A DNA stretch of 64,000 nt from Bifidobacterium sp. ESL0769 (lineage in GTDB: Bacteria > Actinomycetota > Actinomycetes > Actinomycetales > Bifidobacteriaceae): positions 682,001 to 746,000 of the forward strand of contig NZ_CP113918.1 of assembly GCF_029395495.1 (NCBI RefSeq). The letters are read 5' to 3'. A program made the translations under genes and the position numbers. A model generated the notes under the pieces. It was given only the letters and a program-made list of their open reading frames with translations, ran no database searches and had not been told where the DNA came from. This document shows, piece after piece, positions 17,244 through 28,424 of the stretch (position 1 is the stretch's first letter; every line of letters starts with the position of its first letter).

Positions 17244-17963
17244 TCAATCGTTATTATTGATTCGTGTGATGGAAATCACCCCATCGATGTCGCTCAGGTC
17301 TCCAATCAGCTCCTTGCTATCGCGCCCGCGCACCTCAAGATCTGCGGAAACAACGTGCCCGCGGCTGCCGGGCTCCTCATCCTTATCATCTTTGGATTTT
17401 CTGGTCGAAAAGCCTTCGACGGAGACCCCATGCTGAGCGCAGACTGAAAGGATTGAACGCAGGATGCCGTGGCCGTCGCGATAGCGCAAACGCAGCATGT
17501 CGTCGCTGCCGACGCCGGGGGCGATGAGCTTGGTGAGGAAGGGCAGAAGCATGACGGCCAGGAAATAGAGAGCCGTGCATGCCAGGGCCGGTACGAAGAG
17601 GCCGGCGCCACAGGCCGAACCGATGGCCGCAGTCATCCAGATGGAAGCGGCTGTGGTCAGGCCGCGCACGTGGTTGCGTTGGGTGAAGACGACGCCAGCG
17701 CCGATGAAGCCGATGCCTGAAACGATCTGCGCGGCCACACGTGCCGCATCCACCCTGATATTGGGGGAGGCCGTGAGCATGTCGATGAAGCCGTACTTGC
17801 TGATGATGACGAACAGAGCCGAGCCGACGCCCACGAGGGCATGTGTGCGTGTGCCGGCATCCTTGTGTCTGGCTTGCCGCTCGAAGCCTATGAGGGTGGA
17901 GAGAACCAACGCCTCGAAAAGATAAAGGGCCTGCCATCCCCACGTTGCCAGTTGTGCTTCCAT
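17244..17963 (-). CDS. MgtC/SapB family membrane protein
   Basis: 239 residues. The N-terminal membrane domain with about four to five helices carries the family motifs GFERQARHKDAGTRTHALVGVGSA, GIGFIGAGVVF and VRGLTTAASIWMTAAIG. A soluble C-terminal domain of about 90 residues (ACT-like by length and position) follows, ending in DLSDIDGVISI. A strong GGAGG precedes the ATG. MgtC proteins are linked to magnesium limitation and regulation of the F-type ATPase in pathogens; the role in a commensal is unknown. Monocistronic by spacing. Confidence 0.85.
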   Translation of the reverse strand: MEAQLATWGWQALYLFEALVLSTLIGFERQARHKDAGTRTHALVGVGSALFVIISKYGFIDMLTASPNIRVDAARVAAQIVSGIGFIGAGVVFTQRNHVRGLTTAASIWMTAAIGSACGAGLFVPALACTALYFLAVMLLPFLTKLIAPGVGSDDMLRLRYRDGHGILRSILSVCAQHGVSVEGFSTRKSKDDKDEEPGSRGHVVSADLEVRGRDSKELIGDLSDIDGVISITRINNND

Positions 17964-18251
17964 TCCGTTCCCTCCTCTTGTATTGTTCCATACGGCTGCT
18001 GGCTTATTTTACGGCAGCGGCATCATCGGCTTCGTTCGGACGATTCATCTACCATGGTAATACCGCTGGTTCTTCTTCCGGCGTGTGTCGCAGTTTTGTT
18101 GATTTTGGACCAAATAGGTTATATATTCTAACACGCGGACGCGAATCGTGCGGATTTGGGATTTGCAATCATCGTCGAAATGCAAAGTGATAATAGCGAA
18201 AAATGTCGGTAACCAAAGATGTGGATGTTGTGGCAAACTGACCACAATAAA

Positions 18252-18287
18252 GATGTGGATGCCGCGAATGTTGGGGGCACCCACATC
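18252..18287 (-). terminator. Terminator of the acetoin reductase gene
   Basis: On the minus strand GATGTGGGTGCC (18287-18276) pairs with GGCATCCACATC (18263-18252), 12 bp with one G-T pair, followed by TTTATTG. The rest of 17964-18251 has no gene; GATGTGGATG recurs at about 18219, and TTGTGG/CCACAA forms a small second hairpin. Confidence 0.75.
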
Positions 18288-18317
18288 GTATGTTCAGCTG
18301 AGCGAACCGGCGTTAAC

Positions 18318-19139
<822 letters not shown>

Positions 19140-19168
19140 CTATATTCTGCCTAAATTCACCCATTGGA

Positions 19169-19182
19169 TGTTAACGTTAACA
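19169..19182. promoter_or_regulatory. LacI-family-type operator palindrome
   Basis: TGTTAACGTTAACA is a perfect 14-bp palindrome with a central CG, the typical shape of LacI/GalR-family operators. It lies 81-94 bp upstream of the acetoin reductase start, in the AT-rich promoter region, and touches the end of the glycosyltransferase gene. Confidence 0.6.
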
Positions 19183-19183
19183 A

Positions 19184-20050
19184 TCAACGGGTCTGGATTT
19201 GGCTCTGTTCCTTGCGCCAGATGCGTCGGGCCGGGTCGATGTGCCTAAAACGCAGATAGTTCTGGTAAATCGGATAAAAGGCACGCAATGCAGGGTAAAG
19301 CGCGTAAAGTGTGCGTTCGGTATCGTGCGCCCGGGTGTGGTTCGGGTGGGCGTCGAACGTGTTCTTGAAACGTTCCATATATTTGCGGAACGAGGCGAAC
19401 GGGGTGTCCATGCGGCGCGCAGAGACCCCGGTGATCATATGCTCGCAATACACGGTTTTGAGCCGCTGGTCGAGCAGGTGCAGCGAGATATCGATGTCTT
19501 CGTGCATGATGTCGGGTTTGTCGCGGCACACCTTGTCTTTGATTTTTTCCCAAGCACTGGAACGCACCGCCATGTTCGAGCCGAACAAGAGCACCTTGTC
19601 ATCGTCCGCTCGATAGGTGACCTTGCGCACCTTGTTGTCGCCTTCCAAACCGAGGCGTTTGGCGGGCATATCGTAATAAACCGCTGGGCCGGTGGCACCC
19701 ATGGCGTTCGGGTCGTGTTCAAATATGCGGGTGACGACCTCGACCCAGTCCGGCTTGAGCATGCAGTCCGCGTCGATGCGGCCGAATACATCGCCTTTGG
19801 CGACGGAAAACCCGAAATTACGTGTGGGAATAAGCCCTTGCTCATTATCTTGATGGACTAATCTGACACAAGACGAACCGGAATGACGGTCAATGAATCG
19901 CTTGACGAGCTCGCAGGTCCTGTCGTTCGACTTGTTGTCGACAACGATAACCTCGTAAGGTGCCACCGACTGGCAGACGGCGTTCCTCAGACAGTCGACG
20001 ATGCGGTCCTGCTCGTTATAAGCAGGTATCACGATAGAAACATTGACCAT
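19184..20050 (-). CDS. Family 2 glycosyltransferase
   Basis: About 288 residues. GT-A fold motifs: VSIVIPAYNEQDRI at the N-terminus, VVDNKSNDRT, and the nucleotide-sugar/metal site GRIDADCMLKPDW. MHEDIDISLHL follows (ED motif). There is no clear transmembrane segment, so it should be cytosolic or peripheral. I use ATG 20050 (MVNVSIVIPAY). An upstream ATG at 20083 also reads in frame; AGGA lies too far from 20050 to decide. Divergent from the permease gene. Acceptor and sugar are unknown. Confidence 0.75.
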   Translation of the reverse strand: MVNVSIVIPAYNEQDRIVDCLRNAVCQSVAPYEVIVVDNKSNDRTCELVKRFIDRHSGSSCVRLVHQDNEQGLIPTRNFGFSVAKGDVFGRIDADCMLKPDWVEVVTRIFEHDPNAMGATGPAVYYDMPAKRLGLEGDNKVRKVTYRADDDKVLLFGSNMAVRSSAWEKIKDKVCRDKPDIMHEDIDISLHLLDQRLKTVYCEHMITGVSARRMDTPFASFRKYMERFKNTFDAHPNHTRAHDTERTLYALYPALRAFYPIYQNYLRFRHIDPARRIWRKEQSQIQTR

Positions 20051-20106
20051 GATATACGAGGATATTCCTAGTTGTCTACACATGGGGCGGGGTAGGATTG
20101 GAAATC

Positions 20107-21816
20107 ATGAAGAAACGTGGACAAGAAGATGGCGGCAGCGAGAGCCAAAAGATTGATTTCGCGTCGGTTTTTCCGCAGAAAGGGGATTCCCGCCGTCCGC
20201 CGGATTGGTGGGGCCGAGCCCTGCTTTATACCGCGATAGCTGTTTTCGTCTGCATCTTCCTTTTCAGGTCCTGGAGCAAGGTCTCATTCATCGTCCTTGA
20301 CATCGTCATTTCCGTTTTTGTGGCACTCGCCATGGAGCCGTTGGTCGTGCGTCTGGTGCGTCATGGTTGGAAACGTGGGGCGGCCGCGGCGGTGACGTTG
20401 GTTGGTCTTATCGTCGTTGTCGTGGCGCTGCTGGGGATGTTCGGCAACATGTTCGTGACCCAGATGATTTCAATGATCAAAGGGATTCCCGACCTCTATG
20501 AACAGGCGCGCGGCCTGGTGAGCCAATATACCGATTTCAAGCTCCCGGAAATCTCCAACCTCGGCAGCGAAATCGCCAAAAACGTTCAGACTTCGTGGGT
20601 CACCGATTTCGCCGGACAGGCGCTGAGCACCACCATGGGGCTTTTGAGCGCGTTGATCAATATTTTGACCATCGTCATGGTAACATATTACGTTTCTGCC
20701 GCCGGCCCGAAGATGCGCAGGAGCCTGTGCCAATGGCTTGGCCCGGTCACCCAGCGCCGCTTCCTTCTGGCTTGGACCATTGTGCAGGACCAGATTTCCG
20801 GCTTCCTCTTTTCGCGTACGATTCTTGCCGCTTTTAATGCCTTCTTCACCTCGATATTCCTGATGATTATCAAGGTGCCGAACTGGCTGCCGCTGGCCCT
20901 TTTCTGCGGCATCGTCTCACAGTTCGTGCCCACCATCGGCACGTATATCGGCGGCGCGTTGCCGGTCATCTTCGCCTGGTCTTCGCGCGGCTTCCTGTAC
21001 GGGGTGGCTGTGGTCGTCTTCATCGTCATCTACCAGCAGATCGAAAACCTCATCATTTCGCCGAAGGTTTCGCAGCGCACGATGGATCTGAATCCGGCCA
21101 TTGCCTTCTTGTCGGTGCTCGTTTTGGGAGCCGTGTTCGGTGCGCTCGGCGCATTCCTTGCTTTGCCTATCACCGCCAGCCTGCAGGCCCTCTTCAAGGT
21201 GTATACCAAGCGCTATGAGCTCGTGGAGTCGCCGTTGATGAGCGATCCGGTGCCGGTTAAGAAGTCCAAGGTGGTCGCCGGGGCCGAGGCGTTCAACGAG
21301 CACGTGGTCCAGCCAGTGGCCCAGCGTATGCCGCGTGCCGCGAAAGGTTCGAGCGCCAGGGTTCCAGTTGACGACAACCTGCGCAATATCCGCGACGAGG
21401 TCTATCGTCTTTCTGCCGAATCGAACGGGAAAACCACGAGCCACGACCTCGATGAATCCGAGACCATCGCCATTCCCAAGGGTGTGCTTTCGGATTCCGG
21501 AAAAGCGATACGTAAGAAAACGCTCAAAGGTGCCGGAGACGGTGACAGCGACGAACTCGATACTCAGGAATTGCGGCAGGGCAAGGCCAAGGATGCTGCC
21601 ATCGGTAGTGCTTCAGCTGTTGCGGACAATGGTAATGCCGCGAGTGGCGTCGGTAATGTAAAAGGCGGGAAATCCGGGTCGAAAGCCAAGGGTGCCAGTC
21701 AAGGTAAAGTAGTCAATAACAAAACCGACGAGGCTGACAAAGCCGGGCGCGACAAAGCGGTGAACGACAGCACCGACAACGAAGCTGCGGACAACCCAAG
21801 GAGCAGGTGGCACTGA
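20107..21816 (+). CDS. AI-2E family (PerM-type) permease with long charged tail
   Basis: 569 residues. The first 370 hold the eight-helix AI-2E transporter domain. Typical blocks are VSFIVLDIVISVFVALAMEP, FVPTIGTYIGGALPVI, QQIENLIISPKVSQRTMDLNP and GALGAFLALPIT. The last 190 residues are hydrophilic, Lys/Asp/Gly/Asn rich and probably disordered. Start ATG 20107 with AGGA nine bases upstream; TTG 20098 is an alternative. Family members export small molecules or exchange sodium; the name does not prove autoinducer transport. Only one base separates it from the next glycosyltransferase gene, so they form an operon. Confidence 0.8.
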   Translation: MKKRGQEDGGSESQKIDFASVFPQKGDSRRPPDWWGRALLYTAIAVFVCIFLFRSWSKVSFIVLDIVISVFVALAMEPLVVRLVRHGWKRGAAAAVTLVGLIVVVVALLGMFGNMFVTQMISMIKGIPDLYEQARGLVSQYTDFKLPEISNLGSEIAKNVQTSWVTDFAGQALSTTMGLLSALINILTIVMVTYYVSAAGPKMRRSLCQWLGPVTQRRFLLAWTIVQDQISGFLFSRTILAAFNAFFTSIFLMIIKVPNWLPLALFCGIVSQFVPTIGTYIGGALPVIFAWSSRGFLYGVAVVVFIVIYQQIENLIISPKVSQRTMDLNPAIAFLSVLVLGAVFGALGAFLALPITASLQALFKVYTKRYELVESPLMSDPVPVKKSKVVAGAEAFNEHVVQPVAQRMPRAAKGSSARVPVDDNLRNIRDEVYRLSAESNGKTTSHDLDESETIAIPKGVLSDSGKAIRKKTLKGAGDGDSDELDTQELRQGKAKDAAIGSASAVADNGNAASGVGNVKGGKSGSKAKGASQGKVVNNKTDEADKAGRDKAVNDSTDNEAADNPRSRWH

Positions 21817-21817
21817 G

Positions 21818-23041
21818 ATGGTATTGCTGAATATCCTTGACATCCTGATGTTCATTCTGGGTGCCGTAAGCCTCGGCTACCAGGCAGTCTGCATTGTCGC
21901 GTCGCTCTTCCATCACCGTATTACATTCCCCGCAGCGCCGATGGACAAACGCTATGCCGTGCTGATTTCCGCACGCAACGAGGAAAACGTCGTGCCGAAC
22001 CTCATCGATTCTATCCGAGCGCAGACCTACCCTTCCAAGCTCGTCGACATCTGGCTGGTGGCCGATAATTGCACCGACAACACCGCCGAAGTCGTGCGTT
22101 CCATGGGATGCAACGTCGTTGAACGACACAACATGGAGCAGATCGGCAAAGGCTTTGCGCTGACCTACTTGCTCGACGCGATGATCGACAAGGGCGTGGC
22201 CAATGATTATGATGCTTTCTTCGTTTTCGACGCCGACAATCGGCTCGACAAGCACTACATCGAGGAAATGAACAAGGCCTTCCAATCTGGCTTCAAGATT
22301 CTGACCAGCTACCGCAACTCCACCAACCTTTCCGACAACTGGGTTTCCTCTGGCTCGGCGCTGTGGTTCATCCGCGAATCCCGCTTTCTCAACAACTCGC
22401 GTATGCTCTTCGGTTCCAGCTGCCACGTGGGCGGCACTGGATTCATGTTCTCCCGCGAGGTGATGCAGCGCAATAACGGCTGGAAATTCCACCTGTTGAC
22501 CGAAGACCTCGAGTTTACGATGGACTCCGTTTTGCACGGCGACCGCATCGGCTACTGCGGCACAGCCATCCTTTACGACGAACAGCCCGATTCCTTCGGC
22601 CAGAGCTGGCGGCAGAGGCTGCGTTGGAGCAAAGGTTTCCTTCAGGTTTTCCGTTATTACGGGCCGCAGCTGATCAAGCGTGCGGTGCGTGAGCGTGATT
22701 TCTCGGCCGTCGATTTCACCATGCTCATCTGCCCGTTCACCGTGCTTGGTGTATTACGTGTGGTATTCGGGCTTCTTTTCGCTGCTCTCGGCTTTGTTTC
22801 ATGGTCGAGCCAGGTCACCTCGCTGGCCAGCTGGGTGGTCGGCGGCGGCCTTGGCCTTCTGGGCATGATGTTCCTGGCGGCGCTCACCGTCTTTGCGGAA
22901 CGTGGCCAGATCGGCGCTTCCAACAAGGAGCTTCTGGCTTACGTGCTGAGCTTCCCGATTTATATGGCCAGCTACGTGCCGATTTCCTTCCAAGCCATCT
23001 TCTCGAAGGCCCAATGGAAGCCAATCGAGCACAAGGGCTAG
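21818..23041 (+). CDS. Membrane family 2 glycosyltransferase, processive type
   Basis: 407 residues. An N-terminal helix is followed by a GT-A domain: LISARNEENVVPNLIDS, VADNCTDNTAEV, DxD in VFDADNRLD, TED in LLTEDLEFT and the QxxRW motif in RQRLRWSKG. Three or four helices at the C-terminus follow (LICPFTVLGVLRVVFGLLFA onward). DxD, TED and QxxRW together are the hallmark of processive membrane synthases related to hyaluronan and cellulose synthases and N-acetylglucosaminyltransferases. Likely makes an extracellular polysaccharide or glycolipid at the membrane. Translationally close to the AI-2E-type permease gene; dacB follows 49 bp downstream. Confidence 0.8.
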   Translation: MVLLNILDILMFILGAVSLGYQAVCIVASLFHHRITFPAAPMDKRYAVLISARNEENVVPNLIDSIRAQTYPSKLVDIWLVADNCTDNTAEVVRSMGCNVVERHNMEQIGKGFALTYLLDAMIDKGVANDYDAFFVFDADNRLDKHYIEEMNKAFQSGFKILTSYRNSTNLSDNWVSSGSALWFIRESRFLNNSRMLFGSSCHVGGTGFMFSREVMQRNNGWKFHLLTEDLEFTMDSVLHGDRIGYCGTAILYDEQPDSFGQSWRQRLRWSKGFLQVFRYYGPQLIKRAVRERDFSAVDFTMLICPFTVLGVLRVVFGLLFAALGFVSWSSQVTSLASWVVGGGLGLLGMMFLAALTVFAERGQIGASNKELLAYVLSFPIYMASYVPISFQAIFSKAQWKPIEHKG

Positions 23042-23090
23042 TTCCCGGGTATGTTAGGAGCTCGTTTTTGTTGAATATCGAGGAGTGGTT

Positions 23091-24596
23091 GTGAATACAA
23101 CGGGATCATCGCATTCCGGACATGGAGCGCACGCGCGTAAGACGGTGAACGTCGCGCGCAGCCGGGCATGGCGTATCGTCGTCTCCATCGTGATAACCTT
23201 ATTGCTTGCGGCGGGCTATTTCGTGGCCGATATCAACGGGGTGATGCCAGGGCCCTTAACGATACTTCCCGCAGGGAAAACGGCATCTGTGCTTTCCGGT
23301 TCCGTGCGTAGCGCCAAATCCATCACAGGTTCGGCGGACCTCAACAAGCCGATTGACAAAAACGCAACCGAAGCCGTGATTAACACCTTTGCCGCTACCC
23401 CTGGTCTGGGCAGTGATTTTTCGCTTGCCATCGCCGACGCCGACGGCAAAATCGTCGATTCGCGTGCTGCCGATACCCCGCGTGAGCCGGCTTCGACCAT
23501 GAAGACCCTGACTGCGCTGGCTTCTTCCTCGATGCTCGATATGGGCTCGAGCTTCCATACTGATGCTTTGTTGGACGATGGTGTTGGCGTTGCTGGCGGC
23601 GACGTCTCGGAAAGTCAGACGCAACCAGCGGGCCTGACGCTCAAATCGGATGGGGACATGCTGCTGGGAGCAGGGCAGAGCGATCCCAACCATATCAATG
23701 GCAGAGCGGGACTGGCCACACTGGCCGATGAAACCGCGACGGCGCTTAAAAAACGCAACATCACTCAGGTCCGTCTTAAATATGACGACACGCTTTTCGG
23801 TTCCGTGCGTTCCCCAGCTGCCATTGCCTCCAACAACCCCGGCAACACCAATTTCACCGGTATCTCCTCGATGGCCGTGGACGGGGGACGGCAGTGGGGT
23901 GGTGCGGACCACGACCCTGACCTCTATACGGAATATCCGGAACTCTCCACCACGCCGGCGCATGACGCAGCGGCGACGTTCGGCTCCCTGCTTTCCCAAC
24001 GCGGTATCAGCGTGGACGGCGATATTGCCAGTGACAAACCCGCGAAGAATGCCGAACGCGTTGCAACTGTCACTTCGGCGACGCTTTCCGAGATCATGGC
24101 CTTCACCTTGCGCCATTCCGACAACACCCTGATCGAGGAGTTCGGTCGGCTTTTGGCGTTGAAAACCGGGGCCGCCGACAGTCCGGAAGGTGCTACCCAG
24201 GCTGTCAAGTCCAGACTTGATAAGCTCGGCATCGACACGACAAACCTCCACATGGCTGATTGCTCTGGTCTTTCGGAAGGCTCGACGCTGGAGGTCAAAA
24301 CGCTCGTCGAAGTGCAGAGCCACAACCTCAAAACCGGACCGGGGGCGGCCGCGGCCGAGGGTCTGTCCATTCCCGGCTTGGTGGGTACCGCCAGAAACCG
24401 ACTGGAAGATCCGAGTGCGGCAGGGCTGCTGCGCGTCAAATCCGGTTCGCTTGATCAGGTGACTTCGATGGCCGGCAACGTCTCGCGCAAGAACGGCGGG
24501 GTGCTTGCCTTTGCGGTCGTCGTCAACAATCCTCAGGACTATGGGGCCGCCAAAAGCGCGGTCGATACTTTCATTTCGGCACTTGCCGGGCTGTGA
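23091..24596 (+). CDS. dacB: D-Ala-D-Ala carboxypeptidase/endopeptidase, PBP4 (DacB) family
   Basis: 501 residues, anchored by one N-terminal helix (RIVVSIVITLLLAAGYFVAD). The three penicilloyl-serine transferase motifs are present: STMK with Ser135, SDN at 343-345 and KSG at 450-452. The first two are separated by about 200 residues, the S13/PBP4 layout. It trims peptide stems or cross-links in the cell wall. GTG 23091 is chosen because AGGAG at 23081-23085 would overlap the other GTG at 23085. It lies 9 bp before tilS, the actinobacterial dacB-tilS-hpt-ftsH order. Confidence 0.9.
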   Translation: MNTTGSSHSGHGAHARKTVNVARSRAWRIVVSIVITLLLAAGYFVADINGVMPGPLTILPAGKTASVLSGSVRSAKSITGSADLNKPIDKNATEAVINTFAATPGLGSDFSLAIADADGKIVDSRAADTPREPASTMKTLTALASSSMLDMGSSFHTDALLDDGVGVAGGDVSESQTQPAGLTLKSDGDMLLGAGQSDPNHINGRAGLATLADETATALKKRNITQVRLKYDDTLFGSVRSPAAIASNNPGNTNFTGISSMAVDGGRQWGGADHDPDLYTEYPELSTTPAHDAAATFGSLLSQRGISVDGDIASDKPAKNAERVATVTSATLSEIMAFTLRHSDNTLIEEFGRLLALKTGAADSPEGATQAVKSRLDKLGIDTTNLHMADCSGLSEGSTLEVKTLVEVQSHNLKTGPGAAAAEGLSIPGLVGTARNRLEDPSAAGLLRVKSGSLDQVTSMAGNVSRKNGGVLAFAVVVNNPQDYGAAKSAVDTFISALAGL

Positions 24597-24605
24597 GGGC
24601 GAGTT

Positions 24606-25694
24606 ATGGCATATTCGGCGACGATGAAACAGGCGATTGGCGACGTGCGCAGTGCCCTTGCAGCAGTAGGGATTTCACGGCAAAGTGATCGTTTCGCCGA
24701 GCATGGTGAGCATGCTCCCGAAGCCGGTTCCCCCACGATTCTCGTGGCTTGTTCCGGCGGCAGGGACTCGTTGGCGCTCGCCGCTATGAGCCATACTGTC
24801 GCCGGCATGCTGGGGGTTCATTGCGGGGCGGTCATCGTCGACCACCAGCTTCAGGCCGGTTCCGACAAGGTCGCGCTCGCCGCTGCACAACGTTGCGATG
24901 GCTTGGGTTTGGACCCCGTCATCATACGGACTATTGAAGTTGAAGGCGGCGGAAACGGACGGAGCGGGGAAGACGCGGCACGGCAGGCGCGATACGATGC
25001 CATCGTCGAAACCGCTCGGGATACGGGTGCCGCGGCGGTTTTGCTGGCGCATACCTGCGACGACCAAGCGGAAACCGTTGCGATGGATGTCTTGACCCGC
25101 TCGGCCGGTATCGACGCATTGGCCGGCATGCCTCCGACTTTCGCCCGCGATGGTGTCCGTTTCGTCCGTCCGTTCCTTGATTTGAGCCGAGCTCAAACCA
25201 CCGCAATCTGCCGGGAACTGGATGTGACTTGGTGGGACGATCCGACGAACGGCGACGATGTGCCGGCCGATCAGCCGTTACCGCAGAACTATCCGCTGCG
25301 TTCCCGCGTGCGACACACCCTTATGCCCTTTCTGTCTAATTTTTTTAACGGCGATGTTTCCGCCCACCTAGCGCAAGGGACCACCATCTCTCAAGCAGAC
25401 AAAGACTTTCTTGAGGACGCCACAAATGAAGTGTATTGCAAATCTGTTTCCTGGGATATGCAAGGTGCCGCAGCCGTTATGCGTGTGAAACCACTTGCGC
25501 AAGCCCATCCGGCCATTCGTCGTCGCACCATTGCCCGCGTGCTCGCCGAACTTGGCATACCGCTGAGCAAACGGCATGTCCTCTCCATCGAAGCGTTGGT
25601 GATTGATTGGCATGGCCAGGGCGCGCTCTCGCTTCCCAGCGGATATTCAGTCAATAGGCAGAAACACGTCATTCGCGTGTGTAAAAATGGGTGA
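24606..25694 (+). CDS. tilS: tRNA(Ile)-lysidine synthetase
   Basis: 362 residues, N-type ATP pyrophosphatase. The PP-loop VACSGGRDSLA is at residues 48-58. HTCDDQAET and WWDDPTN follow, as in TilS. It converts C34 of the tRNA-Ile CAU anticodon to lysidine using ATP and lysine, so it is expected to be essential. It is short at the C-terminus compared with E. coli TilS, which is normal for actinobacterial forms. Overlaps the hpt start by eight bases. Confidence 0.9.
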   Translation: MAYSATMKQAIGDVRSALAAVGISRQSDRFAEHGEHAPEAGSPTILVACSGGRDSLALAAMSHTVAGMLGVHCGAVIVDHQLQAGSDKVALAAAQRCDGLGLDPVIIRTIEVEGGGNGRSGEDAARQARYDAIVETARDTGAAAVLLAHTCDDQAETVAMDVLTRSAGIDALAGMPPTFARDGVRFVRPFLDLSRAQTTAICRELDVTWWDDPTNGDDVPADQPLPQNYPLRSRVRHTLMPFLSNFFNGDVSAHLAQGTTISQADKDFLEDATNEVYCKSVSWDMQGAAAVMRVKPLAQAHPAIRRRTIARVLAELGIPLSKRHVLSIEALVIDWHGQGALSLPSGYSVNRQKHVIRVCKNG

Positions 25695-26259
25695 TATGCA
25701 AATTGCGGATGTACAGGACGATATTGACCATGAATTGGTGTCGAAAGCACAAATTGAGCGCAAGATCGAAGAGGTGGCAGCGCAGGTAAGCAAAGATTAC
25801 GCAGGCAAGGATCTCTTACTTGTGGCTGTGCTCAAAGGGGCCATCAACACGCTTGCCGCGTTCTCGCAGGCGTTGAGCATCAATGTGCAGATGGATTTCA
25901 TGAGCCTTTCGAGTTACGGGGACGGCTTTGAAAGCAGCGGCAAGATTACCATTCGTCAGGATCTTTCCTGCGACGTCAAAGGCCGCGACATCCTGATCGT
26001 CGAAGACATCATCGATTCCGGATATACCCTCGACTGGCTTACCCACGAACTGAAAAAGCGAGGTGCTGCGAGCGTCGAGGTGTTTGCGCTGCTGGAGAAA
26101 CCTTCCCGGCGCGAGGTCGAGGTACCGCTGAAATATAAGGGTTACGAAGTGCCTGATGAATTCGTGGTCGGTTTCGGGCTTGACTATAAAGAGCATTTCC
26201 GCAATCTTGATTCCATCGCAGTTCTGAAGCCGTCAGTCTACCAAGGAGAAGCAGCATGA
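25687..26259 (+). CDS. hpt: Hypoxanthine phosphoribosyltransferase
   Basis: About 190 residues. PRPP-binding loop [14 protein letters not shown] is near residues 102-115. [10 protein letters not shown] and [10 protein letters not shown] match the purine PRTase family. Salvages hypoxanthine and guanine with PRPP to IMP and GMP. The start is ATG 25687 inside the tilS end or ATG 25696 (MQIADVQ); neither has a strong ribosome-binding site and coupling to tilS is likely. The stop overlaps the ftsH start (ATGA). Confidence 0.92.
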   Translation: MGDMQIADVQDDIDHELVSKAQIERKIEEVAAQVSKDYAGKDLLLVAVLKGAINTLAAFSQALSINVQMDFMSLSSYGDGFESSGKITIRQDLSCDVKGRDILIVEDIIDSGYTLDWLTHELKKRGAASVEVFALLEKPSRREVEVPLKYKGYEVPDEFVVGFGLDYKEHFRNLDSIAVLKPSVYQGEAA

Positions 26260-28421
26260 GCTATCCTCAGAATCCCCGTAACCCCATGGGACCGATGGGT
26301 AACCCGAACGGATCGAATAACAATAACAACAATCCTTTTAACCCTTTCAACCAGGGCAACAATCCCAATAACCGCAACAACCGGAATAACGGCAACAACG
26401 GCAACAACCGTCGTAACAACAACAGCAACAAAGGTGACCGGAACCCCAACGACAAGCGGCCGTTCTGGCAGTCGCCCATACTTTGGATCGTCGTTCTGGT
26501 CCTGTTGGTATTCGCCGGCTTCGAGCTGTTCAACTCCAACGGCACACAGACCATTGATACTCAGGATGGCATGACGCTGGTTGAAAGCAACGGAGCCAGC
26601 CGTATCCAGATCATCGACAACAAACAGATGGTCAAGCTCAAGCTTCACAAGAACTTCAAAAAAGTCGACCCGAATACGAAGAACAATCACGATTACGGTC
26701 GTGACGTCCAGTTCTACTACACCCAGGCCGAAGGGCCCGAGGTATTGAGCGCCGTCAAGAAGGCCAAGCCGAAAGACGGCTGGACCGCGGACATGCAGTC
26801 CGATTCCATGGTGGCCTACCTGCTTTCCACGCTGCTGCCGTTCGCCATCCTACTGCTGCTGTGCTGGTGGCTTTTCCGCAGCATGAGCGGCGGCATGAAC
26901 GGCATGCTCGGCATGGGTGGCAAGAAAGACAACGGCAAGCTCTTGGATGGGCAGACCCCGACCACCAAGTTCTCTGACGTGGCCGGTGAGGAAGCAGCCG
27001 TGGCCGAGGTCGAGGAAATCAAGGACTTCTTGAAGGATCCCTCGAAGTACAAGGCGTTGGGTGCCCGTATTCCACGCGGCGTGCTGCTTTACGGCCCTCC
27101 TGGAACCGGTAAGACGCTGCTTGCGCGAGCCGTAGCAGGCGAGGCTGGCGTGCCGTTCTACTCCATGGCAGGTTCCGACTTCGTCGAGATGTTCGTCGGC
27201 CTCGGTGCCTCGCGTGTGCGTGACCTCTTCGATGAGGCCAAGAAGAACGCGCCGGCCATCATCTTCATCGATGAGATCGACGCTGTCGGCCGCAAGCGCG
27301 GCTCCGGCATGAGCGGCGGGCACGACGAGCGTGAGCAGACCCTGAACCAGCTGCTCGTCGAGATGGATGGTTTCGACAACGACACCAACCTCATCATCAT
27401 CGCCGCCACCAACCGTCCGGACGTGCTCGATGAGGCGCTGCTACGTCCCGGTCGTTTCGACCGTCAGGTGGCCGTTGAGGCTCCAGATCTGGAAGGCCGC
27501 GAGGAAATTCTCAAGGTTCACGCCAAAGGCAAGCCTTTCGTACCCAATGTCGATTTGCATACGGTAGCTGTGCGTACGCCCGGCTTTACCGGTGCGGATT
27601 TGGCCAACGTGTTGAACGAGGCTGCGTTGCTTTGCGCCCGTGTTGGAGCCCAGCTCATCGACAATCGCGCCATCGACGAGGCTATCGACCGTGTCCAGTC
27701 CGGACCGAAGCGCCAGTCGCGCGGCATGGCTTTGGACGAGATGCGCAATACCGCTTACCACGAAGGTGGTCACGCGCTGGTCGCCGCCGCCCTGCACCAT
27801 ACCGACCCGGTGACCAAGGTGACGATTCTGCCGCGAGGCCGCGCCTTGGGCTATACCGCTGTTATGCCGACGCAGGACCGCTATTCCCAGTCTCGCAACG
27901 AACTTCTGGATCAGATGGCTTACGCCATGGGCGGGCGCACCGCCGAGGAAGTCGTCTTCCACGATCCGACCACCGGTGCCTCCAACGACATCGAGAAGGC
28001 GACGCAGATCGCCCGCAAGATGGTCATTGAATTCGGCCTGTCTTCCAAGCTGGGAGCCGTCAAATGGGGCGATTCCGAACATGGTGAGGATTCCGCCAAT
28101 AACTTCATCCACGATTACTCCGAGCGTACGCAGGATGTCATCGACGAAGAGGTGCACGGCATGATCGAGACCGCGCACACCGAAGCGTGGCAGATCATCA
28201 CGGACAACCGCGACGTGCTCGACGAGCTCGTCCGCCAGCTGCTCGTCAAGGAAACCTTGAACGAGAAGGAGCTGAAGGTCATCTTCGCCAACCTGAAGAT
28301 GGCTCCGGAACGTAAGCTCTGGCTTTCCGATGTGACGCGTCCGGATTCCGAGATTCCGCCGGTGCCGATTCCCGAATCGCTCAAGCGTTCGGTCGGTATG
28401 AAGCCGGAAGATTCCGAGTGA
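26256..28421 (+). CDS. ftsH: ATP-dependent zinc metalloprotease FtsH
   Basis: 721 residues. Residues 1-70 are Asn/Gly/Pro rich with Asn homopolymer runs. The first membrane helix is [21 protein letters not shown] periplasmic-side domain of about 95 residues follows, then a second helix ([16 protein letters not shown]). The AAA+ domain has Walker A GPPGTGKT near residue 280, Walker [12 protein letters not shown] and the [12 protein letters not shown]...RPGRFDR. The zinc site is HEGGH at 502-506. Degrades misfolded and regulatory membrane and cytosolic proteins. Good AAGGAG before ATG. In most actinobacteria folate genes follow ftsH; here a decayed folK-like gene does. Confidence 0.95.
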   Translation: MSYPQNPRNPMGPMGNPNGSNNNNNNPFNPFNQGNNPNNRNNRNNGNNGNNRRNNNSNKGDRNPNDKRPFWQSPILWIVVLVLLVFAGFELFNSNGTQTIDTQDGMTLVESNGASRIQIIDNKQMVKLKLHKNFKKVDPNTKNNHDYGRDVQFYYTQAEGPEVLSAVKKAKPKDGWTADMQSDSMVAYLLSTLLPFAILLLLCWWLFRSMSGGMNGMLGMGGKKDNGKLLDGQTPTTKFSDVAGEEAAVAEVEEIKDFLKDPSKYKALGARIPRGVLLYGPPGTGKTLLARAVAGEAGVPFYSMAGSDFVEMFVGLGASRVRDLFDEAKKNAPAIIFIDEIDAVGRKRGSGMSGGHDEREQTLNQLLVEMDGFDNDTNLIIIAATNRPDVLDEALLRPGRFDRQVAVEAPDLEGREEILKVHAKGKPFVPNVDLHTVAVRTPGFTGADLANVLNEAALLCARVGAQLIDNRAIDEAIDRVQSGPKRQSRGMALDEMRNTAYHEGGHALVAAALHHTDPVTKVTILPRGRALGYTAVMPTQDRYSQSRNELLDQMAYAMGGRTAEEVVFHDPTTGASNDIEKATQIARKMVIEFGLSSKLGAVKWGDSEHGEDSANNFIHDYSERTQDVIDEEVHGMIETAHTEAWQIITDNRDVLDELVRQLLVKETLNEKELKVIFANLKMAPERKLWLSDVTRPDSEIPPVPIPESLKRSVGMKPEDSE

Positions 28422-28424
28422 TTT

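Noticed and set aside
20107-21816. Quorum-sensing (AI-2) transport role for the permease
   Set aside because: The family name alone does not show the substrate; no luxS or lsr-type genes are nearby.
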